Positions 46,146 to 54,559 of a DNA stretch of 64,000 bases are shown in pieces. The position numbers were made by a program, and so were the translations under genes. The notes below the pieces were generated by a model. That model saw nothing but the letters and a program-made list of their open reading frames with translations. It was not told the origin of the DNA and made no database searches. Where the stretch lies: NCBI GenBank assembly GCA_002423395.1, contig DIVZ01000005.1:713811-777810 (forward strand). The letters are read 5' to 3'. Position 1 is the stretch's first letter, and each line of letters starts with the position of its first letter. This stretch comes from Eubacteriaceae bacterium UBA6119. Lineage in GTDB: Bacteria > Bacillota > Clostridia > Eubacteriales > UBA1433.

Positions 46146-46182
46146 AAAAAACACACTGGAATTATACATGAGTGTGTTTTGA
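46146..46182 (-). terminator. Intrinsic terminator (minus strand)
   Basis: AAAACACACT / AGTGTGTTTT stem; on the minus strand a T-run follows, after the antiporter gene. Confidence 0.78.
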
Positions 46183-46226
46183 TTATAAGTATGATTTATA
46201 CTATATTAACATTAACTGCACAAATA

Positions 46227-47240
46227 CTAAAAAATGCTCTTAACATTGCAAAACAGATATACAGCGTAAATAAGAATAAGTAAAATACCCGTTTTTTTTG
46301 TAATATTTTCAGAAGTTTTATTGTATGTTCTGAAGCCGAACACCGCAAGTATTAATATAAGAATAGGAATATGGACAACGTAAAAGCTGGGGGGTATTAT
46401 TACCGCTTCCGATGAAGCAATAACAGACGCTCCGAGCACTAAAATTACATTTAAAATATTTGCGCCCAATATGTTTCCCAAACACAAATCGCCGTAATTT
46501 TTCTTTACGGAAGATATTGCTGTACTGAATTCGGGCAAGCTTGTGCCGAATGCCACTAAGGTTGAAGATATGACCATATCTGGCACGCCTAACCGTGAAG
46601 CTATTTCGACAGATGACGCCACCAAGCCCGACGCGCTTATTGAAACAAGTAAAGCAAGAAACGCAATCATAATAACTGTAACAGACACTTTAGGCGTTTT
46701 GTCGCTTTCTTTCTTAAAGACGGTGTCAAAAGTAAAAGCGAAAGGATTGTTTTTGTATTGGCGTATCAATATAATTATATAGGCAGGTACCATTAATAGA
46801 AATATATAACCGAGCGGACGGATAAGAGTTCCGTTCTCATTTCCCATTTTTGAAATAATAACCGGTATTATCAAAACAATGCAAACAAATAAAAGCATGT
46901 TGAACTTTTTCTTTGTATCTTCTCTTATGCAAACAGTTCCGAACAATACAGCGGTGCCCAAGACTATGCTTGTGTTGGTTATTATTGATCCTACGGCATT
47001 TCCAACCGCGAATCCCGTGTTTCCTTTTATTGCCGATATTACTGATGCAAGAAGTTCGGGAAGGGTAGTGCCCAATGATACTACCGTCGCACCAATAATT
47101 AACTTTGACATGCCCCATATTGAAGACAGAACAACCGCGTTGTCTACAAGCTTATCGGAAGATTTTGACAAAACAAATAATGAGATTGCGAATATGATAA
47201 TCAATACAAAAAAATGTGCCTGTGATATTAAATTCTGCAT
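46227..47240 (-). CDS. Calcium/sodium antiporter (CaCA family, YrbG-like)
   Basis: 337-aa membrane protein with about ten helices and the two inverted alpha repeats of the family: LIIGATVVSLGTTLPELLASV in the N-terminal half and MVISSTLVAFGTSLPEFSTAISSV in the C-terminal half. Each carries the ion-binding Glu (TTLPE, TSLPE). Asn-rich partners (GNAVGSIITNTSI and LGNILGANILNVILVLG) complete the sites. It exchanges cytoplasmic Ca2+ for Na+ or H+. Single gene with GGAGG. Confidence 0.93.
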   Translation of the reverse strand: MQNLISQAHFFVLIIIFAISLFVLSKSSDKLVDNAVVLSSIWGMSKLIIGATVVSLGTTLPELLASVISAIKGNTGFAVGNAVGSIITNTSIVLGTAVLFGTVCIREDTKKKFNMLLFVCIVLIIPVIISKMGNENGTLIRPLGYIFLLMVPAYIIILIRQYKNNPFAFTFDTVFKKESDKTPKVSVTVIMIAFLALLVSISASGLVASSVEIASRLGVPDMVISSTLVAFGTSLPEFSTAISSVKKNYGDLCLGNILGANILNVILVLGASVIASSEAVIIPPSFYVVHIPILILILAVFGFRTYNKTSENITKKTGILLILIYAVYLFCNVKSIF

Positions 47241-47388
47241 GTATCCTCCTTAAAAAGCAGTCTGAATAAATAGCGCTATTAATAAGTATATGCATATTCA
47301 GTGTTTTAAATAAGCGGATGACGTTTCGATTATAGCATAACATTTCACAAAAGCAGATATGTTTTTAATAAAGTTTTTATTACAATAA

Positions 47389-47443
47389 GAAAAAAGGTTT
47401 TTTTCGCGTAAAGTATGTTGTTTTTACGTTAAAACCTTTTTTC
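47389..47443 (-). terminator. Compound hairpin terminator (minus strand)
   Basis: Outer stem GAAAAAAGGTTTT / AAAACCTTTTTTC and inner stem CGTAAA / TTTACG. It lies about 60 nt after the end of the EFR1 gene on the minus strand. Confidence 0.65.
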
Positions 47444-47501
47444 GCAATGAATTTATTTCTATTAATTCTTTTTTAAGGTTAGAATATGTACATTAATAAA
47501 A

Positions 47502-48287
47502 TCAGATAAAAATTTCAGGTTCTTTTCTAACCGCCGAGAAATTTTCTATCAGCCATGCAGAGGCTTTTTTGTATGCTTCAGCCTGAATGGATTTTGCGCC
47601 TGTGGGGCAGCGTTTTACGCAGCTGCAGCATGTAACACACTTGTTTTCATTTATATTTGAATATTCGTCAAAGTCTATTGCGCCTGTGGGACAAGAGTTT
47701 GCGCATACTCCGCAAGATACGCATTCATTACTTGTTGAGGGTATCATATGGCTGCCGGGTTTTCTTTCTCTGTACGGAAAGTTTCCTTTTATGTTAAACG
47801 GTGAAATATCAGAAATATCATTAATCTTGTCAAGCTTATCTTTTACGGCCTTGCCAAAACCTTCCGCTATTTTAATATCATCATTATCAGGTCTGCCGCC
47901 CGCAAGTTTATCGGTGAACGAGTGCTCTCCCAAAAATGCTGCAGCGGCAATAGGTATAAAGCCTTTGTTTTCAAAAATGTGTTTTAGTTCAAGCAAAGCA
48001 TCGTCATATTCGCGGTGCCCGTATACTGCCGTTAATACAGCTAAAGTATCATTTCCGCTTATGTTTTTAAAATAATCTTCGATAAGGGCGGGAATTCTGC
48101 CCGAATATACGGGAACGCCTACTATAACCAAATCATCTTTTGAAAAAGAAATACTGTTTTCTCTGCTTTTCGGAAGAGTTATATTGTATTCTTTTACACT
48201 GTCTGAAATTTTACTTCCTGCAGCTTTTACTACTTTTTCCGTTGTACATGTTGGACTGAAATAAAGCAAATTTACTTGTTTTTTCAT
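47502..48287 (-). CDS. EFR1-type flavodoxin-ferredoxin protein
   Basis: 261 aa. A flavodoxin-like domain (LLYFSPTCTTEKVVKAAG phosphate loop, VGVPVYSGRIPALI, VLTAVYGHREYDDAL) is followed by two [4Fe-4S] motifs near 185-225: CVSCGVCANSCPTGAI and CVTCCSCVKRCPTGA. This fused layout is the EFR1 family of anaerobes, electron carriers of unsettled partner. I chose ATG 48287 (MKKQVNLLYF) because AAAGGAG lies 6-7 nt upstream; a longer reading to 48326 has no site. Confidence 0.9.
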   Translation of the reverse strand: MKKQVNLLYFSPTCTTEKVVKAAGSKISDSVKEYNITLPKSRENSISFSKDDLVIVGVPVYSGRIPALIEDYFKNISGNDTLAVLTAVYGHREYDDALLELKHIFENKGFIPIAAAAFLGEHSFTDKLAGGRPDNDDIKIAEGFGKAVKDKLDKINDISDISPFNIKGNFPYRERKPGSHMIPSTSNECVSCGVCANSCPTGAIDFDEYSNINENKCVTCCSCVKRCPTGAKSIQAEAYKKASAWLIENFSAVRKEPEIFI

Positions 48288-48499
48288 AAAAACTCCTTTA
48301 TATATTTTTAAAAAATTCACATACATCTTATATCATACAGAATATCAGGATATTTAAAAAAATGATAGAAAATATAAAAATATTCCCGTTAAAATAATGC
48401 ATATATGGTTGTAAACGACAACATTAATAAGTATAATGATATATATAATTTACTATATTATACTGAATTTTAATTCTAATTGAAAGAGGTGTATTTAAA

Positions 48500-49498
48500 A
48501 TGTTAAAAGTAGTAGCGACTGCTCAATTCGGACCTGCTGCAGATGCGTTCAAAAAAATCTCTGACGAAATTTTGGGAGATATTGCAGAAATATCCATAAT
48601 ACCGTGTGACACCGAAGACAAAATCATAGAAGCGTGCAAAGACGCCGACGCAGTTATTGCGGGGTTAGATCCGTATACGGAAAAAGTTTTCGCGTCGCTT
48701 GAAAAACTAAAAATGGTCTCGGGTGTAGCCATCGGGTACAACACATTTGATGTTGAGGCGGCAAAAAAATATGGAGTGGCGGTATCAAACAATCCGCGGT
48801 ATTGCGTAAACGAAGTTGCTGACCATGCATCGGCTTTAATTCTCGCGCTTGTGAGAAAACTGCTTGATTACAACAAACAAGTAAAAACGGAATATGTTTG
48901 GGCTCCGCAGTCTCAAAGAGGAAAAATCAAAAGAGTATGCGTACAGACTTTGGGACTAATCGGCTTCGGAAACATTGCTCGCCTAGTCGCCAAACGTATG
49001 CAGGGATTCGGCTGTGAAATTATTGCGTATGACCCGTACATAAAACAGGATTTCGCAGATCAGTTCAATGTAAAAATGGTGTCAATTGACGAATTGTACG
49101 AAAAATCAGACATAATCTCAGTTCACGCGCTGCTTAACGCCCAAACAGAGGGAATGATAGGCAAAGAAGCGTTTAAAAAAATGGCGGCTAAAAAACCTAT
49201 ATTCGTAAATTGCGCAAGAGGAGGGCTTATTGACGAGGACGCTTTGCTTGACGCGATTAAAACCGAGAAAATATCAGCCGTCGGGCTGGATGTATTCATA
49301 TCAGAAAAACCGGATCTTGCCGATTCTCCTTTCACAAAACTCGGCGACAACGTAATAATCACGCCTCACGCAGCGTATTTTTCCGACAACGCGCAATATG
49401 AAATGCTTGTATTCTCCTGTGAAAACCTGCGTAACTTCTTTACGGGAAACGGCGACAAAGTTCCTATTGTAAATGGAATTAAAGAGCCCAAAGCATAA
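48500..49498 (+). CDS. NAD-dependent D-2-hydroxyacid dehydrogenase (C-terminal-binding-protein group)
   Basis: 332 aa. It interconverts a 2-oxoacid and a D-2-hydroxyacid with NAD(H). The catalytic domain flanks a Rossmann core with LGLIGFGNIARLVAKRM (dinucleotide loop) and the acidic NAD-selecting residue in IIAYDPY. The substrate Arg lies in NCARGGLID and the catalytic His in ITPHAAYFSD. The family cannot fix the substrate (lactate, glycerate, phosphoglycerate-type). AAAGAGG site; own terminator at 49526. Confidence 0.9.
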   Translation: MLKVVATAQFGPAADAFKKISDEILGDIAEISIIPCDTEDKIIEACKDADAVIAGLDPYTEKVFASLEKLKMVSGVAIGYNTFDVEAAKKYGVAVSNNPRYCVNEVADHASALILALVRKLLDYNKQVKTEYVWAPQSQRGKIKRVCVQTLGLIGFGNIARLVAKRMQGFGCEIIAYDPYIKQDFADQFNVKMVSIDELYEKSDIISVHALLNAQTEGMIGKEAFKKMAAKKPIFVNCARGGLIDEDALLDAIKTEKISAVGLDVFISEKPDLADSPFTKLGDNVIITPHAAYFSDNAQYEMLVFSCENLRNFFTGNGDKVPIVNGIKEPKA

Positions 49499-49525
49499 AA
49501 AACAGTAAAACAAAATAATGTTTAC

Positions 49526-49550
49526 AAAGCGCGCGCAGGCGCGCTTTCTT
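49526..49550 (+). terminator. Intrinsic terminator
   Basis: AAAGCGCGC-GCAG-GCGCGCTTT hairpin followed by CTT, 27 nt after the dehydrogenase stop. Confidence 0.75.
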
Positions 49551-49748
49551 GCTTTAAAACCGCATTGAAAAACATAAAAAATACTTAAATAAGCGTAATA
49601 TATAATTACATATGAATTTCAGCAGTTTTAATGCGTCAACTCTTAATTGCAATTTAAATAAAATATAATATAATTATCATACTTAATTGCATGCTTATGA
49701 TTTAATTCCGATGATACTAAAAATGCATATTAAAAGGAGAAATTTGTT

Positions 49749-50534
49749 ATGAACAACGAACAAATCAAAAAAGCGGCAGACATGCTTTATCAGGCGGAAA
49801 AAACGAGGATACCTGTCGATCTCATATCAGCTCAATACCCTCAGGCAACAGCAGAGGATGCATACAACATTCAGCTTAAGTATGTTGAACGAAGAATTGC
49901 GGACGATAAAGTAAAGATAATCGGAAAGAAAATAGGACTTACAAGCGAAGCAATGCGAATAATGATAGGCGTTGACGAACCTGATTACGGACATTTGTTT
50001 GAAGATATGTATTATGAAATGGAAGTGCCGATAGACATTTCAGAAATGCTGGCGCCGAGAATAGAATCAGAGATTGCGTTTGTGCTTTGCAAGGAGCTGA
50101 AGGGACCGGGCATTAAAGTAACTGACGTTATAGAAGCTACAGCCGGCGTCATCTCTTCGTTTGAGATTATTGACTCAAGATTTAATGACCCTAAAATTAA
50201 ATTTGTAGACACGGTATCCGATAACGGCTCAAGTGCGAGAGTGATACTCGGGACAAATATTACGGATATTAAAAGCGTGGACTTGCGCACAACAGGGCTT
50301 GTGCTTGAAAAGAACGGAAAGATAATAGACACGGCAGCCGGCGCGGCAGTATTAGGTAACCCTGCTGTAGCCGTGGCATGGCTTGCAAATAAATTGTACA
50401 AATATGGAATAAGTCTGAAACCTGGCGAGATTATACTTTCGGGTTCGCTTACAAAAGCTTACGAAATAAAACCGGGTGATGTGTTCACAGCCACTTTCGC
50501 AGGACTCGGAGCGGTGAAAGCGGTATTTAAATAA
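49749..50534 (+). CDS. 2-keto-4-pentenoate hydratase/oxalocrotonate decarboxylase family enzyme
   Basis: 261-aa member of the MhpD/DmpH branch of the fumarylacetoacetase fold. These enzymes hydrate or decarboxylate 2-oxo-4-enoic acids with a divalent metal. Features are KIIGKKIGLTSEAMRIMIGVDEPDYG, the metal-site block MLAPRIESEIAFVL, FEIIDSRF and GNPAVAVAWLANKL. Aromatic meta-cleavage genes are absent nearby, so a different oxo-acid in an anaerobe is likely. AAAGGAG site; terminator at 50544. Confidence 0.86.
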   Translation: MNNEQIKKAADMLYQAEKTRIPVDLISAQYPQATAEDAYNIQLKYVERRIADDKVKIIGKKIGLTSEAMRIMIGVDEPDYGHLFEDMYYEMEVPIDISEMLAPRIESEIAFVLCKELKGPGIKVTDVIEATAGVISSFEIIDSRFNDPKIKFVDTVSDNGSSARVILGTNITDIKSVDLRTTGLVLEKNGKIIDTAAGAAVLGNPAVAVAWLANKLYKYGISLKPGEIILSGSLTKAYEIKPGDVFTATFAGLGAVKAVFK

Positions 50535-50543
50535 CATAATAAT

Positions 50544-50567
50544 AAAAAGCCTTCGGGCTTTTTTTAT
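50544..50567 (+). terminator. Intrinsic terminator
   Basis: AAAAAGCC-TTCG-GGCTTTTTTT, a stable UUCG tetraloop hairpin directly after the hydratase gene. Confidence 0.9.
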
Positions 50568-50649
50568 TTTCAGTCAAATATATTTGACAAGAGGTAATTA
50601 AAGAAGGAAAATATAAAATATATATAACGGTACGCAATATAGGTAATAA

Positions 50650-51282
50650 ATGGAAGAAGTAAATAAACAAATAATTCTAGAAGAAACTTATAATAGATTT
50701 TTATTAGCCCAACAGTATCTAACTGCGTCAAAAAATTTATTGGATTTGATGATTGAGAATAACAATAAAAGAGTTTATATAAGAAAAGTAACAGATGGGA
50801 AAAACGCAAATATTGATGAGATATTTGAAAATTTAAAGAACAGCAGTATTTTTACTATCATACCGACAATATTTTCATTTTATCAAGGTTTGGAACTTAT
50901 TATTAAAGCATTTGTATTAATAGCAAATCCTGATTTAAAATTAACTCATAATATAAAATTATCTTTCAAAGAGTTTGCAAAAATATATACAAAAGAAAAA
51001 GAAATTATAAGTTTATGTGAAAAATACTTAAATGAATCAGATACTTCATTAACATTTTTAAAGCAGTTTCAAGAAGATAATAATATACGAAAATCAACAG
51101 AATTATATAATGCATTAAGATATCCCGAAGGTAACGAGAATAATATAAAATCGATAGATTATTGTGCGTTAAAATATTACGACAACAAACAATTTATCCC
51201 TCAGATAAAACAACTGTCCAATGATATCGAAACACTGATTAAATATTCAGTGAAACTACATAGAAAATCAAAATTTATATAA
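50650..51282 (+). CDS. Hypothetical helical protein, HEPN-like
   Basis: 210-aa mostly helical protein, very rich in Lys, Asn and Ile. The central segment FYQGLELIIKAFVLIANPDLKLTHNIKLSFKEF has the order seen in HEPN domains (Y-x-x-x-E-x-x-x-K-A, then H-x-x-x-L). The RNase-type R-x4-H motif is not obvious. No nucleotidyltransferase partner lies beside it, so a toxin-antitoxin role is not supported. AGGT site; single gene. Confidence 0.6.
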   Translation: MEEVNKQIILEETYNRFLLAQQYLTASKNLLDLMIENNNKRVYIRKVTDGKNANIDEIFENLKNSSIFTIIPTIFSFYQGLELIIKAFVLIANPDLKLTHNIKLSFKEFAKIYTKEKEIISLCEKYLNESDTSLTFLKQFQEDNNIRKSTELYNALRYPEGNENNIKSIDYCALKYYDNKQFIPQIKQLSNDIETLIKYSVKLHRKSKFI

Positions 51283-51427
51283 TCTTAAATAATTATTCTC
51301 ATAACTACTCTGTAGACATCATTTATTATTTGTGCTAATATTTATCTGTAATTATTCAAAAATTTTATTAGTTATTCAAATAATTATTATGCATTAATTA
51401 AAAATACAAAGGGAGCAGATTTAGATT

Positions 51428-51862
51428 ATGAAATATGTATGCTTTAATTGCGGACAGCTAAATAACGAAGAAAATATTAAATGCGAAAACTGCGAAGAAA
51501 CTCTTATTAAAGACTCGCAATACGAAGACAAGTGCAAAGAGCTTAAAGAATACGACAATTATAAAAAAGGCGTGTTTAATATTCTCTTAGCTATTGTAAT
51601 GACGGCAATAATGTATTTTGGAGTAAAGTATTTTTTAAATTCAATTTCCGCGGTTATAGCCTCACAGTCTGTCTCGGACGCATTAATAAAATACGGCGCC
51701 AAAGCTATGGCTGTTGTTTTTATATTAATCATAATCTTTCCTATGATTATAAAGACTGTTAAAACAAGAAACAACAATAAATGGACAAAACCAAAAATGA
51801 GGTCAATGGAGAAACATCTGCAATTATTGCAAAAAGCAGATCAATCACCTGAAAATAAATAA
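51428..51862 (+). CDS. Zinc-ribbon membrane protein
   Basis: 144 aa. The N terminus has a CxxC...CxxC zinc ribbon (CFNCGQLNNEENIKCENCEE). Two membrane helices follow (about 50-72 and 95-117), then a short charged C-terminal tail. Such ribbon-plus-hairpin proteins are common in Firmicutes with unknown roles. It lies 17 nt before the MaoC gene, so they may share a transcript. Confidence 0.72.
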   Translation: MKYVCFNCGQLNNEENIKCENCEETLIKDSQYEDKCKELKEYDNYKKGVFNILLAIVMTAIMYFGVKYFLNSISAVIASQSVSDALIKYGAKAMAVVFILIIIFPMIIKTVKTRNNNKWTKPKMRSMEKHLQLLQKADQSPENK

Positions 51863-51879
51863 TAAAAAACGAGGTTTTT

Positions 51880-52326
51880 ATGAAATATTTTGATGAGCTT
51901 TATGAAGGTGAAATAATTATTACAGCAGCGCGCACGATGACAGAGACTGATGTTGTGATGTTCGCGGCAACAACAGGAGATTATAACCCCGTGCATACGG
52001 ACGCTGAATTTATGAAACATAGCATGTACGGGCAGAGAATAGTCCACGGTCTGCTTGCGCTTTCGGTAAGCCAGGGACTTCTTTTCAGAACGGGCATTGT
52101 AGACGGCAGCGCAATTGCTTTTGCAGGAATTGACGAGATAAGATTTACCGCTCCTGTTAAAATAGGCGATACCATACACGTAGAAATTACGGTGGCGAAA
52201 CTTGTTGCAAGTAAAAGCAAGCCTGATAGAGGAGTAGCGCATTTTGATTGCAAAATTATTAATCAGAACGGCGATGTTGTGCAGACTTCCATACAAAAAA
52301 TTATGATGAAGAAAAAACCGCTATAA
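51880..52326 (+). CDS. MaoC-like (R)-enoyl-CoA hydratase
   Basis: 148-aa hot-dog-fold protein. The catalytic Asp-His region reads FAATTGDYNPVHTDAEFM, followed by YGQRIVHGLLALS. This matches single-domain (R)-specific enoyl-CoA hydratases, which add water to 2-enoyl-CoA. The partner enzyme is not in the window. Possible links are the dehydratase-like gene at 14941 or fatty-acid/PHA-type metabolism. Terminator at 52387. Confidence 0.88.
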   Translation: MKYFDELYEGEIIITAARTMTETDVVMFAATTGDYNPVHTDAEFMKHSMYGQRIVHGLLALSVSQGLLFRTGIVDGSAIAFAGIDEIRFTAPVKIGDTIHVEITVAKLVASKSKPDRGVAHFDCKIINQNGDVVQTSIQKIMMKKKPL

Positions 52327-52386
52327 TATATATAAATTTTAGTTAAAGAAAAAAAATATTTTATATAATATTAAAAATAATAATTT

Positions 52387-52416
52387 AAAACTCTGCATAA
52401 AATCAGAGTTTTTTTA
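52387..52416 (+). terminator. Intrinsic terminator
   Basis: AAACTCTG / CAGAGTTT stem with an 8-nt loop followed by a T-run. Confidence 0.85.
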
Positions 52417-52551
52417 TTATAAAAAGAATAATAATGATTTATTATATTAGGTTTTTATAATATTTTAAAATATTATGTCGGTCAATATATAGTGAAATTT
52501 TTTATAAACAATATTAGAATTAATTTAAATTTAATTTTTAAGAGGTGTTAT

Positions 52552-52791
52552 ATGGATTTACTTACCCAAACTTTTATAGTTATATTTATGTTATTAATAT
52601 TGACCGTTAGTGTAGGCGTTCTTTTTATAAAAAACCGAAAAACAAAAACGCAAAAAGAAGCAGCGAATATTCAAACTAAACAGGGAAGCTTGTTTGATAA
52701 ACTTACAAATTTAAAAAAGCAGCTAGATGAAGGCATGCTGACAGAGGAAGAATACAAACAGACAAAAAACAAATATTTAGGAATAGTTTAA
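52552..52791 (+). CDS. Small SHOCT-like membrane protein
   Basis: 79 aa. One membrane helix (about 7-26) and a C-terminal SHOCT-like motif (LTNLKKQLDEGMLTEEEYKQTKNKYL), a short helical hairpin thought to mediate oligomerisation. I chose ATG 52552 because AGAGGTG lies 6-7 nt upstream; the reading from 52492 lacks a site. Confidence 0.75.
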   Translation: MDLLTQTFIVIFMLLILTVSVGVLFIKNRKTKTQKEAANIQTKQGSLFDKLTNLKKQLDEGMLTEEEYKQTKNKYLGIV

Positions 52792-53016
52792 ATTTCATTA
52801 TACATATCAAAACAAACAAGTGAGCCGTTTTATTACTAGAAAAAGTAATAACGCAATAAATATTGGAAAGTTGATATATATTACCACAAATCGACATATA
52901 TGTCATTAAATCTCTCTCGGCTATTGAATAATAAGGGGCATTTGTTTTATAATATAAAAAAATGTTTTTCATAAATAAAATAATTTACATCTTAACAGAA
53001 AACGGAGGAAACGCCT

Positions 53017-54255
53017 TTGGATAATTCGAAAGACTTTAAAAATATCCGTTCAACTATCGAAGATTATTTAGAAATACTGCCGCAAATACCAACCGGATTT
53101 AATCAAGCCGAAAAAATTAAATATCAAAAAGATAATATTATGCGCAAATTAAACGCAAGTGAAAATGATTGGCAGAATTATAACTGGCAAATAAATAATA
53201 GGATAACAGACGCAAAAACTGCCGCACATTTGCTTGAGCTGGATGATAATACAGTTGAAGAAATTAATAAAGTAAGCGAGACATACCGCTTCGCGATTTC
53301 TCCTTATTATCTGTCTTTAATAGATATGGAAAATGATGCCTGCCCGATACGCCTTCAGGCGCTTCCCAGCATTTCAGAATTAAACAATGAGGGGGATTTG
53401 GATCCTATGGGCGAGGCGCATTCCACTCCGGTAGAAGGCATTACGAGACGATATCCGGACAGGCTGATAATAAAAGTGACTAATCAGTGCGGAATGTACT
53501 GCCGTTTTTGTCAGAGAAGAAGGCTGATAGGAGAGAATGACAAATGCACAGAGTATGACATTATTAAAAACGCCATAGATTATGTAAGAGCCAATTCAGA
53601 GATACGGGATGTTTTAATTACTGGAGGAGACGCTCTTACGCTCGAGGACGATGTGCTTGAGCATGTTTTAAAAGAACTGCGGGCAATAAGCCATGTAGAG
53701 ATAATAAGACTAGGCACCCGCGCTCCCGTAACGCTGCCGCAGCGAATAACTCCAAAACTCGCATCTATGTTAAAGCGATATCATCCGCTTTATATAAACA
53801 CTCAGTTCAATTCGCCTATGGAAATAACTGCTGAGGCAAAGCAAGCCTGCGATATTTTGTCTGATGCAGGAATACCGCTGGGCAATCAAATGGTGCTACT
53901 AAACGGAGTAAACAACAACAAGCATATTGTAAGATGTCTAAATCAGCTGCTGCTTACCATCAGGGTAAAACCTTACTATATTTTTCATCCAAAAACAGTT
54001 CGCGGAACATCGCACTTCTGGGTGCAAATAGGAGACGGACTTGAAATAATGGAATCGCTGCGAGGCTATACATCAGGTCTTGCCGTGCCGACATATATTG
54101 TCAACGGGCCCGGGGGGCTTGGAAAAACCCCGATGCTCCCAAGTTATTTGTTATATATTGGTAAAGATAAAGCAGTTTTTCGAAGCTGGGACAATAAAAC
54201 ATTTGAAATCGAGAATAAATGCGGCTGCAATACTCAGGATTTTTATGAAATTTAG
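53017..54255 (+). CDS. eam: Glutamate 2,3-aminomutase (KamA-family radical SAM/PLP enzyme)
   Basis: 412 aa. It moves the amino group of L-glutamate to give beta-glutamate, a known compatible solute. The radical-SAM cluster motif CGMYCRFC gives Cys158, Cys162 and Cys165, and the PLP lysine is Lys370 in GPGGLGKTP. In lysine 2,3-aminomutase two Asp residues hold the substrate's epsilon-amino group. In the characterised glutamate enzyme these are Lys and Asn. Here the equivalents read Lys326 (YIFHPKTVRG) and Asn363 (YIVNGPGG), matching the glutamate enzyme. The start is TTG at 53017 with GGAGGA 7 nt upstream. Single-gene unit; the C-terminal tail has extra cysteines (KCGCN). Confidence 0.87.
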   Translation: MDNSKDFKNIRSTIEDYLEILPQIPTGFNQAEKIKYQKDNIMRKLNASENDWQNYNWQINNRITDAKTAAHLLELDDNTVEEINKVSETYRFAISPYYLSLIDMENDACPIRLQALPSISELNNEGDLDPMGEAHSTPVEGITRRYPDRLIIKVTNQCGMYCRFCQRRRLIGENDKCTEYDIIKNAIDYVRANSEIRDVLITGGDALTLEDDVLEHVLKELRAISHVEIIRLGTRAPVTLPQRITPKLASMLKRYHPLYINTQFNSPMEITAEAKQACDILSDAGIPLGNQMVLLNGVNNNKHIVRCLNQLLLTIRVKPYYIFHPKTVRGTSHFWVQIGDGLEIMESLRGYTSGLAVPTYIVNGPGGLGKTPMLPSYLLYIGKDKAVFRSWDNKTFEIENKCGCNTQDFYEI

Positions 54256-54370
54256 TAATGCATATATATAAAATCAACCACAATAAATACTGAATTTCAA
54301 CAAAAAAAATGTATATTTATGCAAATATAATTATGAAAACATTTTCTTAAATTTTTTTTGTAGTAAAAGC

Positions 54371-54399
54371 TTGACAAACGGAATATATTATATTAATCT
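54371..54399 (+). promoter_or_regulatory. Promoter of the Amt-PII gene
   Basis: TTGACA (54371-54376), 17-bp spacer, TAATCT (54394-54399). Initiation near 54406 would give a leader of about 150 nt containing the hairpin at 54503-54534. Confidence 0.6.
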
Positions 54400-54502
54400 T
54401 AATGCATTATTAACATATATTTATACATTGCTTGTATATATCAAGCGCGCACAGGCAATTGTGTGAATTGACAATTTAATAATTTTACCTAGTTTAACAC
54501 GA

Positions 54503-54534
54503 GGGCGTGTATTTCTAAGAAGAAATACGCGCCT
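54503..54534 (+). promoter_or_regulatory. Leader hairpin, putative attenuator
   Basis: Stem of at least 13 bp with one G-T pair (GGCGTGTATTTCT / AGAAATACGCGCC, AAGA loop), followed by TGATTTATTTTT and then the AAGGAGG site of the transporter gene. It has the form of a terminator placed inside the leader. No obvious competing anti-terminator or known riboswitch was recognised. Confidence 0.55.
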
Positions 54535-54559
54535 GATTTATTTTTAAGGAGGTTTTAAT

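Larger units (their letters stand above)
54256..54559. other. Leader and promoter region of the ammonium transporter gene
   Basis: 304 bases. It contains a promoter-like pair (TTGACA 54371, TAATCT 54394) and, about 100 nt further, a stable hairpin immediately before the ribosome site of the transporter gene. No reading frame of note. Confidence 0.55.

Noticed and set aside
50650..51282. HEPN toxin of a toxin-antitoxin pair
   Set aside because: No nucleotidyltransferase antitoxin gene is adjacent and the RNase-type Arg-x4-His motif is not visible.
53017..54255. Lysine 2,3-aminomutase
   Set aside because: Both lysine-binding Asp positions are replaced by Lys326 and Asn363, the glutamate-enzyme pattern.
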